Source: Acanthopleura granulata (taxonomy: Eukaryota; Mollusca; Polyplacophora; Chitonida; Chitonidae). Taken from it: a stretch of DNA of 64,000 nucleotides. Below the pieces are notes generated by a model. It searched no databases. It was given only the letters and a program-made list of their open reading frames with translations, and was not told where the DNA came from. Every line of letters starts with the position of its first letter. The first letter of the stretch is position 1. Below, in pieces: positions 1 to 12,700 of the stretch. Both the position numbers and the translations under genes were made by a program. The stretch is taken from positions 1,615,667 through 1,679,666 of the forward strand of contig JABBOT010000080.1 of assembly GCA_016165875.1 (NCBI GenBank), written 5' to 3'.

Positions 1-130
1 AATTCAGTAAAGAATTCATATAAATTCAGACAGGTTTTTGCTTTCAGAGGGAAATTCTATAATCTTTTTAATGAACAATGCCTCAGTCCTGAACCGTCTT
101 CTACTTTATGCTGATTATTTGAACTATCAC

Positions 131-215
131 CATGTATATTTATTTATTTGATTCGTGGCCAGCATTATGGATGGAGGAAATCAGGCAGAGCAAGGAGGAA
201 ACTCACTCAGAAGTC
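131..215 (-). mobile_element. SINE fragment (3' part, internally deleted)
   Basis: An AATA-type tail read in reverse (ttatttatttgatt) is followed by the family core (gtggccagcattatgg, then ggaggaaatc). The usual block containing aagaatatttcactt is missing, so this copy carries an internal deletion. Confidence 0.6.
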
Positions 216-330
216 CTTTACACATTTTTGTTCCGAGACTAACGTGGCTTTCAGTATTACTTAATTATGTAATTTATTTGAAGTTAAAAACGTAAAATAA
301 AATGATTACTTTAAAAGGGATGGTCCAAAT

Positions 331-546
331 TTAGAAGTCTCCGTTTTATGTTGGTATGTCTATAAGTTAGAAGTCTCCGTTTTATGTTGGTATGTCTATA
401 AGTTAGAAGTCTCCGTTTTATGTTAGTATGTCTATAAGTTAGAAGTCTCCGTTTTATGTTGGTATGTCTATAAGTTAGAAGTCTCCGTTTTATGTTGGTA
501 TGTCTATAAGTTAGAAGTCTCCGTTTTATGTTAGTATGTCTATAAG
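331..546. repeat. 36-bp minisatellite, 6 copies
   Basis: The motif ttagaagtctccg recurs at 331, 367, 403, 439, 475 and 511, exactly every 36 bp. Copies differ only at a few sites, such as atgttggtat versus atgttagtat. Such near identity suggests recent expansion or homogenisation. Confidence 0.95.
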
Positions 547-1459
547 CATATGTTTGATCCTATATATCACCAGAAAATGGACATTATAATGTGGTAATTT
601 AAAACACTTGACTGCACCCATCAATATCCACTGACCCTTCCTCGGTGTTCCATTGTGCCCAGGATTTCCCCAACAGATTCCCCAGCGGCATTGCGTATCC
701 TTGACCTCCTCTCTGTAATAAAAATGCATTAATTTATTTCATTTATTCAGGATTTATCGACAGTTTATTATTGTACTCTGTGAACGTTTGATTTTATGTA
801 GAATATTCCCGGGGCTAAATACTCGTCAGTGAGAATACAAAATCACAGCGAGGTGTAGACTTTTAATATTATGTAAATGTAATTGACCTCCTCGTTTTTT
901 TTCTTGGTCACACAATGTTTTTCTGCGAATATTTTTGACTGTGTTAACTTATTGATCTGGACATATTGTTTGAATAATATTCCATCAGAACTTATGGCTT
1001 CTGATTAGTGAATATATATTGCGCCTCGGGCTGCAACTGTTAACAAAACTCTGCACAATCCCTATACTTATAGGTTTTAAACAGCGCAGTGATAGAGTGG
1101 CATAAATTTAAGTAGTGCTCAAGAAAATTAGAGGATATTAGTAAAAATTGCAATCAGTATTAAAAAAAACTTTAATAACGCATTTGCACCTTTTTTTTGG
1201 AGAAGGTCAGCATTATTAAATCCAAGTCAGTCTCAATCCGCAATTAACACTTATTTAGCCCTTTCATCCTCACCACTAGAGGCTTAATTATAAGACGAAT
1301 CTACCGCTAAAATCAAACATTTCTTATTATATCTTATCAGTGGTAAACCCAAGCTGGCAAAAGAGAAAATGGTGGTGGAAAACTATAGCGAGTGCTGAAG
1401 AGGAATTACATAAATTAATCGATAGCTACCGGTACCAGTAGTTAATTCTTGGTCACATA

Positions 1460-1562
1460 TAGGCCTATACTTGAATCAGGAGATGTTAGATAGGCCTATA
1501 CTTGAATTAGGAGATGTTAGATAGGCCTATACTTGAATTAGGAGATGTTAGATAGGCCTATA
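1460..1562. repeat. 31-bp minisatellite, about 3.3 copies
   Basis: taggcctata begins at 1460, 1491, 1522 and 1553, a constant 31-bp period. The copies are nearly identical, with one c/t change in ttgaatcagg. The array lies about 350 bp upstream of the FAAP24 start codon. Confidence 0.9.
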
Positions 1563-1915
1563 CGTTGAGTATATTTTAAAAACTTTATTAAACATAGATA
1601 AAGACAAACCGGTTAATCTGGGAAGTAAATACATATACATTATCAATCCAATTCATCCTTCATAAATAAAACATGTTTTCCTATACAGTACGTACTATCA
1701 AGTGAAATTTGTCAACGTTCAGCCTTTGGGAGTAACTTTTGGTTTTTTGATTGCACAATATTACTTCGACCTAAAGTATGACGTTTGGAGAAAATATTCT
1801 ACCGTGACAAAACAGCGTTTCAGTATTGCACGTTTTACGATACTAGCATTTTCGTTCTTCACCGTGTTTCCAAATTTCAATGAACCCAATTAACGCGGGA
1901 AAGTCCTGTGATGGC

Positions 1916-4900
1916 ATGGCGATGGCCACAACCCAAACGGCTGTCAGAGACGACACCAGAGTCCCACTTGGACACATATTGGTGTGTGACCGATGGCAGG
2001 GTACAGACTTATCTGCGGCTATGCAGGGTGAGACGAATTGGGAAAGCCGATCAGGAATTAATGGTTGTGATTTCTAGGGAGTTTGCTGTTGTTGTAACCG
2101 CATCTAGACTCCCTCGTCAAAACCAAATGACGAATGACAATACTATATTTCTAGAATGAATTCTCTTTTGCTCTAGTGTACGGAAAGGAATGACAGTGAT
2201 ATCTTATGGAATGTTACAGATATCATTTGGAATGGCACTGGTATCGCCTATCATTCCACACTACACAAGACTGTAGAAACTGAAGACCTACTCTGTAGGG
2301 ATGATTTGCGATATGGAATGAAATGGGTATGACATGGAATGATACGGACAAGACATAGAATGATACGGACATGACATGGATATGACATTGAAAGTTACAT
2401 TAACTTCTATGAAACAAAGAAGTAAAGCTTCAGCATCACAAGCTGACAGTGATGTACATGATATCTTCATAGGGTTTTACACCATTAGGTATATGCTGTA
2501 TGTTCATTTCTGTTCCCCTTGCCTTTTAGGTCAAGTCAGAATCATGTATCAGGAGGATTTGGGCGTTGTAGATTTCCATCCATCATTGTCAGTGGGTGTG
2601 ATTTATCTGTCTGAGGCAGACATTATCACAGGGACTGCGTACAAAAGAAAACTCGTTAAATTCCGAAAGGTATTTTCAGAAGTATATTATTCCAGGTAGG
2701 GTGTTACAATTTGTCATTGACATGCATATGCATAGTTGTTGGGTGTCGTAGGTTAACAGTTTTGATAAAATGACATATTTATCTAAAAAGTGATATTCAC
2801 TAGGTGCATGTACTGGCAATGAAAAGAAACATTCATCTGTCTTACATTTATTTTGTGATATCTTGAATTAAAATTTAGACATTTCTCTGTTTATTTAAAA
2901 TACCTGATGGACATACATAAGGAATTGTTACTTTTAGGAAAAAGTAAACATTTCAAAACAATACAAGTGAAAAACAAGATTCAGGCTAGGGTGCTTGTTT
3001 GTTATGGAAAAAGAGAACATGCACACAAAGACAAATGTATAAATTTTATATGAAGTTGACTATGACTGCGTGCAGTGCAAACATGTATTAAAGCCATCTA
3101 TTGCAACAAGGCTAAAGTTTCAGTTTCCTTTGCCAAACTGTGTGCACCTGTGAAAAAGGACGGACTGTACCTATTTTACGATACTACCTACAATATCTTT
3201 CAGCACGATAAAAAATAAATAAGTAACCATATCTGCTGTTTCAAAGCCTGCTAATTTCTTGTTTTCTGTGCCTCAAGGCAAACAAATGTAAAGGTGTGAT
3301 CCTGGCAGAGAGGACCCCAGTGAGCACTCAGTACTACCCTGCACTACAGAGGTTTGTCATCCTGGAGTTAGGCTTTGTCCTCATTCCTGTGGCCAATCAA
3401 ACAGAGGCTGGCACATTCCTAGTGCAAATGGTACATCATTCACATCTAGGATGGAGTCCTTAAAATGTTTGGGTTTTTTTTTTGTCATTCGTGATGCTCA
3501 GGTTAGGATTTATAGTGTATGTCCGAATTGTGTGAGATGTATCATCACATAAAACCTTCAGATGCAGTGTAGCTCCTACATGTAGGGTTAAATCACTGGC
3601 TTCTCGAACTGACTCCTGATGACAGCTGTAAGGTTTATCATCGCATGAGAAGCTTGCTTCTCATGACTGGGACAAGAAGTGGCCCGTCTGTCTTCCATTC
3701 CATGAGTTAGAAGCTTACTTCTCATGCACTAAGCTAAAACATCATAAGATATTGGCAACAAACAACAGATAGTGGATAATAGTATGCATTAAATGTAAAG
3801 GCAAATAAAGCAAAAACTTTCATGGTTAATGTGAAGACTGTTTTCTTTGATATAATAAATAAAAATGCATGAGAATCTGTCATAAGAAGTGAATTCAGGT
3901 GTTGACAATGTTCAGTTGGAAAGGAAGTAAGATGTTGCTTGAGAATGGTTAATGGGAAGTGAATGCAAGTGTTACACTTGTTTGGATACCGTAACATAAA
4001 ACCAGAGACTAGCATGGTGTAATGGGTTTAATCTCAGGTGAAATTCTGCAATTTGTGATGCTTTTTTTATTTCTGTTCGATCTGCTACTGATCCCATGAC
4101 TCAGGTGAATGTGGAAACCAAGCCAGAAGGGAACCCATTCAAGAAGAAAAAGACTGGGAGTCACACAGACACGGCCTTACTGGAGAGTTTACAGTGTATC
4201 CCTAAACTAGGGGCAGTTAAGGTCAAGGCCCTGCTGGTCAGCTTTCACAGTGAGTCCAAGTGTCAGAATGAGTGCACCAATTTTACATGATCAGAATCAG
4301 TTTATTTGACAGAAATTGTGTGAATGGGTAGGTTGTTTAAATTTTTCTGCAAGTGGTTATTTGTTTTCTCAGTTAGTGTTTAATGTTGTTCTGAAGAGTT
4401 TTTCATTTACATGGTGGAGGTTAGGTTTATGGGTGGTGGAAACCACTGCTGTACAAGGAAACTGGGAAATGTCTTGGCTAAATGTGTGGTAAAAAAAGTA
4501 GAAGTGTGATTAGAACATTCAACCTCAAGTTCTCACTGGCTCAGATGCTCTATTATTCATGGAGGTGTGATTGTCAGGTGCCTGGTGGTGGTTTCCCTTA
4601 TGAATGGTGGTTGCCTTTATGAAGGTTATTAATTTCCTGTGAAGGGTGATGGTTTCCCTTGTGAATGATGTTACAGTTTCCTTTTTGAAAGGTGGTGGTT
4701 TCCCTTATGAATGGTGGTTTCACATGTAAATGGTGATGGTTTCTCTCAATAATGAAGATGGTTTCTCTCTTGAAGGTTGATCCCTGCTTCTAGTGAATAA
4801 TGGTGGTTTTTTCACCACTGGAGATGTCATGTATTACAAGAGCATAACCAAACCTTGCAAGGATTGAATAAATAAATACATGAGAATCATCAGTTGCAGT

Positions 4901-6365
4901 TGTTGAGGGATGAAAATGCAGCTATGTTTTGGTTAGCTTATAAATACCAAGACAAATCGTATTAGGAGTTGGCCTCCACAGCCTAATGGTTAGCATGCTA
5001 GTACAGTACAATGACCCTAGAGCCTCTCACCAATTTAGTTGCCATGAGTTCAAGTCTCTGTCCGGCTCTATGTGGTACGGTTTACCAGCAAGCAGCGGAT
5101 GGTCGTGGATTTTCCCTGGGCTCTGCCTGGTTTCCTCCCACCAAAATCCTGGCTGCTGTCATAGAAGTGAAATATTTGCAAGTACACCTTAAAAAAAAAA
5201 CAAGCAAATAAATAGACCAGTGCATTAGGAGTCTAGTGAGTCAGTTCAGTGAGTCAATCTGTGAATAAACATGCTGTAAACTTCTTATTGGCAGGTATTG
5301 AAGAGATTTGTAATGCATCCACAGAGGTAAGCTTTTCAAGGTACACGCTAGCTTTGTGTAGACAAATTTCTCAGCACTGTACTAACATACTTGTAATACT
5401 AAAGCTTTATGAGTGCATAAGTTAATTCAGTCTTCCATCATTGGGGTACAGTTAGCTGAGAAATAAACTCCTAAGGTACAGGTAGGAAGTTGAATAGTGA
5501 AAATACAGCAGTTAAAATACTGAATTTATTCAGGATTTTTTGAATTAGGGAATACTTAATATTGGCACTTATTAAATCATGTGGCAGTTTGCTCAGTCAT
5601 GCGTTCGTTGAAGACCTCTTTTTCTGTAATACTGTTTGGAGTGTTTATACATGTATCCATTTGTCACATCTGGTAAAGTTTATCGGTAACTTGCCAGTGG
5701 TCAGTGGTTTAACCCTTGCACTCCAGTTTCGCTAACCCTCAAAACTGACTGCTATCATATTGATGAGACAATCTTGAGATGATGTTAAACAAATTAATAA
5801 ATACTGGTAAAAAATATATGTGAAGCTTTAGTGGGAATATGTTTTTCTGCATAGTTGTTGACAGTGTGATACCACTATAGCTAGTCGTACATGCATGGCT
5901 TTTTATCTCACAGACATGTTTTTATCTCACTGACAAAGCTGAAGGGAATATTTTATCAAGACGTAGAAGTCTATATTCCTCTTTTGGTCAGTTCATAAGC
6001 ATGACATGCTTCCAGTGGAAGTCACACAGCTTTGCATGAAAATTTCTCATTTGATATGCATTATTTATTTATTTGATTGGTATTTTACATCGTACTCAAG
6101 AGTATTTCACTTAAATAACGGTGACCAACATTGTGGTGGGAGGAAATCGAGCAGAGACTGAGGGAAACCACGACCAAGCGCAGGTTGCTGGAAGACATTT
6201 TCATGTATTACTGGATGATATGCATTATTAAAATTGTGAAAAACTAAGCATAGTGATCAGTTGAGGTCATGTCTTGAACAATTCTTGGTTTCCTTTCAGC
6301 AACTGGCCAAAGTCATAGGGAAGGCAGGTGCTGCTCACTTGAGGGAGTTCCTAACCCACGAATGA
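1916..6365 (+). CDS. FAAP24: FAAP24, Fanconi anaemia core complex-associated protein 24
   Basis: FAAP24 pairs with FANCM in the nucleus and helps recruit the Fanconi core complex to interstrand crosslinks and branched DNA. I rebuilt six exons: 1916-2027, 2530-2669, 3278-3430, 4105-4249, 5295-5326 and 6300-6365. All introns are GT-AG and the total is 648 nt, or 215 aa plus a TGA stop. Human FAAP24 is also 215 aa. Exons 1-3 encode the degenerate XPF/ERCC4 nuclease-like fold, including VPLGHI, EADIITGTAYKRKLV and QYYPALQRFVILELGF. Exons 4-6 encode the tandem helix-hairpin-helix region (IPKLGAVKVKALL, then VIGKAGAAHLREF). An upstream in-frame ATG at 1880 would add 12 residues; I chose 1916 for its better context and the family length. 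A possible poly(A) signal lies at 6773-6778. Introns 4 and 5 carry SINEs. The identification rests on alignment from memory along the whole length. Confidence 0.92.
2331..2394. repeat. 21-bp short tandem repeat
   Basis: About three copies of gacatggaatgatacggac lie in FAAP24 intron 1. Looser tggaatg repeats occur from about 2205. The period of 21 gives a seven-residue repeat when the minus strand is translated, which is an artefact and not a protein. Confidence 0.75.
4450..4810. repeat. Degenerate repeat rich in ggtttccctt / gaatggtggt
   Basis: Variants of tggtggtttcccttatgaat recur at irregular spacing through this part of FAAP24 intron 4. Divergence and spacing variation suggest an old minisatellite. 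Confidence 0.6.
4968..5215 (+). mobile_element. SINE, near full length, old copy, in FAAP24 intron 4
   Basis: A tRNA-like head (ttggcctccacagcctaatggttagc, with a box-B-like gagttcaagtc) is followed by the family body (ggatggtcgtgg, ttcctcccacc, gtgaaatattt) and an A-rich tail. Many substitutions against the other copies suggest an old insertion. It lies in sense orientation to FAAP24. Confidence 0.75.
6058..6205 (-). mobile_element. SINE 3' part, in FAAP24 intron 5
   Basis: The reverse-oriented tail ttatttatttatttgatt leads into gtattttacatcgtactcaag and gtgggaggaaatcg. The tRNA-like head is absent. It is antisense to FAAP24. Confidence 0.75.
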
Positions 6366-6772
6366 TGGTTTATCCAAGTAGATGTGATACGGTATAAAGT
6401 CCATGGTACTGTCTGTGATATGCAATTTATGTTATCGAGAATGCAACAAGTTTTAATGAATATATGATGTGATAATTTTCACTGCAGAATCTTCCCATTT
6501 TTAATTATGCCAAATATGTAGCCAGGCCCAAACTGTGCTCAATTGTCCAAGCCCCTGTATTGTGGACTGAAAGATTTTCTTGTGTACGGAAGTATAGGGG
6601 ATATTGAGGGCTGTCAGAAATTACAGACCTTTATGGTGAAAACTTTTATTTCTTGCACATCATTGTGGGGATGACCTGATCTAGACAGTTTATTACTAGT
6701 ATTTCCCACAGAACCATAAACTTCATGTTGCTGTGAATTTTCAGTTATGTTGTCGCAATACAATTACAACGT

Positions 6773-6778
6773 AATAAA
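6773..6778 (+). terminator. Candidate poly(A) signal for FAAP24
   Basis: AATAAA lies about 410 nt after the FAAP24 stop codon. It was not tested against transcript ends, and the motif is common in AT-rich DNA. Confidence 0.35.
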
Positions 6779-6876
6779 CACTTGCACAAAGTGTATATGT
6801 ATGTATGGTCCAGAAGAGTGTCCCAGTTCACTGTGGTATAGAACACTGACACTATTTGTTCAGTTTGTATTTATAG

Positions 6877-6992
6877 GTTATTGGCTTGTATGGCTCTGTA
6901 TGGACGAGTCCTGGCGCTTCGGGAGGCGTCAACCTTGTGAGCTGCCTTCCAGCACCATGACCACTCTATACTGATCCATACAAGCCAATAAC
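6877..6992. repeat. Small element with perfect 17-bp terminal inverted repeats
   Basis: gttattggcttgtatgg at 6877-6893 is the exact reverse complement of ccatacaagccaataac at 6976-6992, enclosing 82 bp. Size and structure fit a small MITE-like element. I saw no clear target-site duplication and no second copy in the window. Confidence 0.55.
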
Positions 6993-9772
6993 ATATTTAT
7001 TATACACCCACTTACATACTGTTTTTAAAAAATAGCTAAATAGTACATAAGTAACTGTCAGCTGTCGAGAAAAGTTGGTAAACCTTTCATTTTTGTGAAA
7101 CCCCAGATGTCTGATGTCGGACAACTCCGTTTCTTTCCAATGCCGCTTTTCATTCCATTCTCAGTGAAAGTAATTGTGATGTCATGATGTCACAGAGGAA
7201 ATGAACCCAGTGATTCATTTGGTCAGTGATGTGAAATCATGACATTACAAGTGTTCAGTATGATATGATATTGGACAGTTGCAATTTACTAAATAATATC
7301 GTCAGAGCTGGACGGTTAGGTTTACAGGTATAATAAGCACTGTTATTTTAAATAGTGTTCCTGTTCTATAGCACAGTGTACTGGCACATTATTCTGCACT
7401 GTACATGCATGTATATTTTCCGCAAGTGTTTATTATGTTGTATTGTGACATAATAATTTGATTACAAGTACACAACAATTTGCTGCTGTTATATAAACAT
7501 TTTATAACTTACTATTTTGTTGTTTGAAATTAAAGTGGTTATTCACTTGAGAAACACCTTGGCATGAAGGCCGAAAGCTAGCGAATGTATCAAACATCAT
7601 ATGTGGTGATGCTGGGAGTTTTTCTTTATTATTATACAGAGGTTGTTTCTCAGGACATTTGTTGTTAAGTTTTTGTACAAATTCACGTGTCTTCTTCCAA
7701 GACTGTTATTCCTTGAGTAAAATACAAAAAGCTCATTAGAAAATGTTGCTTTGTTCATCATTTCTGGTATAAACTCAGGTTTTAAAGTTGTGTTTGAAAC
7801 TTTAACAACTTTCCAAAGAGTACTGGCTTTAATCACTTCTCTGGTACATAAATTTAGTAACATGGAGGGTTCTAAAGTACTGGGGATAAAAAACCCAAAC
7901 GCCCTTGAAAATGCTGAGCCCTGGTGAGATGCCATAGTTTTGGGGCTGTCCATAAAATTCATCTGCTCAAATTCTGAACTTTTTGACACCCCCTTCCACC
8001 CTGTTCACATCTTGTACAAAATGCCTGTGCCGTCACCCCTGCCCCCACCTCCCTGTACGTACTACATGTACAAACTGCACACAACTATGACAATGGAAAT
8101 ATGCAGCCAGCACGTATAAAGTCTGGAACACATGGGCAATTTAACGGCTTTAATCTCTGCCATTTGCTAACGAGTTAAAGAGACGATACCAGAGAATTTC
8201 TGTGTTGTGACTTTTATATGCCTTGAATTAATTATGTAGCTCTGAATGGTGTAGGCTTAAATATAAATTAATGAAGGCAAATTGGGTTGGGAAATCATGT
8301 TTTTCTGAACTCTTTAGTGATATGCATAAACTCCAAAATCTTCAACTTCAGGGCAGCCTGTTTTCCAAACTGTCACTCAAGAACATGCCTATGACAACAA
8401 AATTGGTGCCAAAAACATCAAGCAGACCAGGCAAACATTGGTAACATACATTCAGTACTTCGGAGGGGGCCATTTTGGGAAAGTCCTTAAGTCGCCTGTT
8501 GCAGGAAAAGTACTAAAGGTTCACTTTGATTTGTTTAAACTGAAAATTTGTGACAATTCTATGGTACAGTCAGGAGATTTCAATGCTTTAAACAGTAAAT
8601 GGCAGTTTGGTCTGGTTTGCTGCAGATTTATCGTTGACTTCAAATTTAAGCCACCTCATGAGTTTAACGTACTTAAGTCACATATGATGTAACAAAGGCA
8701 CTGTCAAATTGGGGGCAGCAGCGACTTCTCTAGCTGAGCTACGGTCACCTTGTTATCACTCATTCCAAAGCTGCTAACAATTGTCACAGCACTTTTGATT
8801 TTTCACACAGAATCACTTTCGTATTTACGTGCTCCATGGAGTCTGACACCGTCTCCAGTTCTGGTCATTCGTGACTGATGAGTTTTGCTGGACTCCACAG
8901 ACCATACACTGATGGTGTGTACTCACCTACACCCATTAAGAACACCTAATTAGTACAATAAAAGTATACTTAAAAGGTAAAATACCTATCAGAATAAGAC
9001 CATAGCCACTAAGCTTTAAACCATCACACAACACTGAATTGATCTGAGAGAAACACCTGTAGTGTCAATTATTTGGGAATATGGTACACATTTGCAAGAG
9101 TGTAACCCTTGTAACCTACAAATATCTACAGAAAGGCACATAAAAATTTTATATACAATGTACAAAAATATAACTTCAGTTTCATATTATTTGTTCAAGT
9201 GGACGGAATATTAACACATGCATGTGCGAAAAAAGAAAAAAACATTTATCTCCACTTTTATATACACTGTCTAAAATGTCAACATACATGAATGGAGTGT
9301 GCAATTTCTTCAACTTCATCTTTACCACAAACAGAAATTCTTCTACTGCATATGGTCACTAAATACAAAGTTACAGATTAAATTAACAACCTCTTATCAA
9401 GTTTTACCTTCCACTGAAAATAAAGTCTAAATTTGAATTTTCACTGGTCACATTAACCAGCTTGTCTGTTTCAACCTTTTCAAAATACATTGTAAGCAGG
9501 TAAAGTTTTTGCAACTAAAACAATTCTTATTTGGAAGCCTTTCGGCCTATTAAGATGAGCGATGTGAAACGAACATAAAATTTGTCTTGTATTTCTTGCC
9601 TTCATTACGAGCTGCTGTTGTCATTGTTGGCTGCATGTACATAAATATAACCTACACACACCAGGAAATGGAACCATTAACCCTTCGGTGGTTTGTCTGA
9701 ACCGTTAACAGGAGAAGATTTTGGGGATCTATGTGGATTGATGTCTGACCGTGAGGTATGGGCATGACTTGA

Positions 9773-12700
9773 TCACAAAGATTTATTCAGTTGTTTGGCT
9801 GTCGTGTCAACCATGGTGGTGACCAGCTGGTTCTGAAATATGAAGACCTTTATTCTGTCAAAGGCAAAGAGGAAGATGAGCAGCACAGTCACATACTGTA
9901 CCCAGCCCCACTTGATGAGGTACCAGAAGCCAGGGGTGTAGCTGAAAGCAGTCAAGGAAACAATGCCCCAAGATAGAGAGGTTTTATGGCTGGATGTCAC
10001 TGGCCAGCTCCAGCTGTATGATGTTCCCTGAAATTTGAGACAGTCCAGTTGTAAACAGACACGACTTTCAACAAAGAATGGTGCATGAATAATACATGTT
10101 GCTTCATTTCTTGAGAATCTAACTCTGTTTATTTTAAATCGTTTTAGAGATTGATAGTTCAACTGATGGAATATTCACCTATTATGAGTTTCAAGTTTCA
10201 CGCATGGAAAATAATAAAGCAAACTATTTGACACATTTATGTAGCTCTGATTACATATTACAGACCAAAGGCTCCCACATATGATCCATACAATATCAAT
10301 GTTGATTTAAATTTGTGAATTTGTTGAAGTGGATTTTAATGCTGGCTCACTTATAAAATGGAAGTCTGTTTTATGGGGTCTAGAATCCTTTAGCAGATAA
10401 GTTTAGATGTATTTTTCCACTGTTACACTGCTGAGATTTTAACCAGGAGACCAAATCTACTGTCTGCAGTTTCCTTCATAACCTCACGTTCCACTGCACA
10501 GGAATAGCTTTACACAAGCACTATCAATTGCTTGCTGACTGTCATTGACCCAAAGGTCCCAGAGTATAGGGGGAAGGGAAGGGACTAATACCTTGGTCGT
10601 CCTAGCAACCTTACACCAAGCTTATGCTGGCTCTCTCCAGTGGTACGTGGGGTCTGCTAGCAACCTGTGGATGATCGTAGGTTTCCCTGGGGCCTGCCTG
10701 CTGTCAAGTAAGTGAATTATTCTGCAGTATTCTCCTGCATAACACACCAATTGAGCAAATAAATAAATCAATCAAACCAAGCTTTATTGCTTAGTCATGA
10801 TGTGTGAATAAAGTGCTAAACATACTGTCAGAACCGGTCCATGCTGGCTCTGTCCGGTTTCCTCCCACCTTAATGCTGGCAGCTGTCCTATACGTGAAAT
10901 ATTCTTGAGTGTGGCGTAAAACACGAATCAAACAAATCAATCAAAAAAAAAAAAAAAAAAAACTGTCAGAATACATGCAAGTCTTGGAACAGCTCCCAGT
11001 CTAAGGGAGACAACTCTTCCCAGCAGCAGCATGAGATCACCTGCATGTAGCACCGGAATATTTATTGATTAAAGGATACAGGTAGACATCCTCCAGGTAG
11101 TTGATGTTAGCAGTGATGACGAATGGCTGGTCCGCCCCACGTCCAGCCGTCCACACGTAGTAGCTATTGTCCACTATGGTACTCACTGCAATGTAACACA
11201 CAAATCTACACCGCTTGAATGTTTAAAAAGGCTGTCTCCGTGGAGCCAACCAAACTGGACAGGAACACTGGGAAATCCATTCAAGTTTGAAAAGTTCTGG
11301 ACATAAACATAAATGAAAGGCATTAAAAATATTATTACTGTACCATCAAATAAAGAGATGTACTGTAACCATTATGCAAACAGAGTCAGATTCAAGATAC
11401 GATACCAAATTAAGACTTCAACTGATTGCAAAAATGTCTCACTTATTGGCTACGAACAAAATAATAGTAATAAAACTGGCATGTTCTTTCACTGTGTAAA
11501 ACTCTTTCATCAGTTTTCTAAATGTACACATTTCATCATACCACAACAAACTGTTATATGAAAACCAGGAAGATCTGACCTATGGTCCAACAACCTCATT
11601 TGATAACTCTAGTTAGGTTCAGTCATATTATAAACATGCTGAACATGTTTCAATGCAGCATCAAATCTATCAAACATATGCTTCTGTGCAATGGTCCTCA
11701 GCAAAACAGGTTTTGCGTTTAGAATTTAGAACGGACAAAAATTTACAGTTCAGACAAAAACTAATACTTACAGTTTCGATCTGAGTAAGACTGGAAAATG
11801 TTTTTGAGCTTGAAGTCTTCAGCATATACACTGCTGGAGTCTATCACAGATGTCTGAAATATCAAGTCCGAAAATGTAATTTGAACAAACCCTAAACATT
11901 GTGCAACAAAAATTCAAACTGTGTTGTAACAACTGTTCTGGGAAGAAAGTGATGGTTTACACATCACACAAATTAATAAAAAGTTGAAAAGAACAATACC
12001 TGGGGAGCAAGTTTGAACAAATTAAGAGTTCAGGTGAACTCTATAATATGACTAAACAAAACTTCATGTTTATTAATTCACTTCTTTGATTGTGGTTGAA
12101 GGGAATCTGCCACCATAAAAATAGTGTCAGTTTATTTTGGGAAAATTGGGGCTGGACTGTCCAGGGTAAAGAACCAATATGTTACTGACGACAGCTAGTC
12201 ATACTGGTGGGGGATGAATGGTCCTAAACTATTGCTAGACTGTGCAAATGCCCTGTCCCACAAGAGTGTCACTGACGGCTAACTGTCATCAAGGCAGCAA
12301 GAGTGGGGAAATTACAAACAGGCTGTCCAAGGATGTGTTTGAACCAACACCTTGTGGGTCCTAATGATTAAAGACAAGCAACTATACCACTCGGCCACAG
12401 CCCATTTCCCCTTATGTCTGAAAACCAATTGTCTGTGTACATCAAATAGTACATTACAAACAATAAAAGACTGCCAATTACATTGTATCTGTTGTCTATT
12501 CCCTTATGACCTATGGGCTGTTTCTGTCTGAAACGGAGATCCCCCACCACCCACATCTCAGCGCCTCCAGTCGGTGACTGATGGTGAAGGTAAGCCATTG
12601 ATTCCATGGTCAGCGTGGTGAATTTCTGCAACAAACATCACCATATTATGCTGAAGTTATTGTGTCTCTGAGTACACCCAGACATGGCCAACGCACATGG

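Larger units (their letters stand above)
1..1915. other. Repeat-rich flank upstream of FAAP24, no gene recognised
   Basis: No open frame here resembles a known protein, and base composition is AT-rich. The stretch holds a SINE tail fragment and two minisatellites, listed separately. The FAAP24 promoter should lie near its 3' end, but I see no TATA box or CpG-rich stretch that would mark it. Confidence 0.6.
6366..9772. other. Intergenic DNA between the convergent FAAP24 and TMEM231 3' ends
   Basis: About 3.4 kb separates the two stop codons, which face each other. It contains the likely FAAP24 3' UTR and a short inverted repeat at 6877-6992. A 130-codon minus-strand open frame (7989-7597) matches nothing I recognise and has no shared domain motif, so I do not call it a gene. 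Confidence 0.6.

Noticed and set aside
1880..1915. Upstream in-frame ATG for FAAP24 at 1880
   Set aside because: The start at 1916 has stronger context and gives the usual family length; the upstream ATG remains possible.
7597..7989. 130-codon minus-strand open frame
   Set aside because: No recognisable domain, no splice context and no neighbour that supports it; length is within chance for AT-rich DNA.
9942..10027. Longer TMEM231 last exon starting at 10027 (GTSYSWSWP...)
   Set aside because: Splicing at 9941 joins VYL to YTPGFW with the spacing of homologues and has a better pyrimidine tract; the longer frame adds residues absent from the family.
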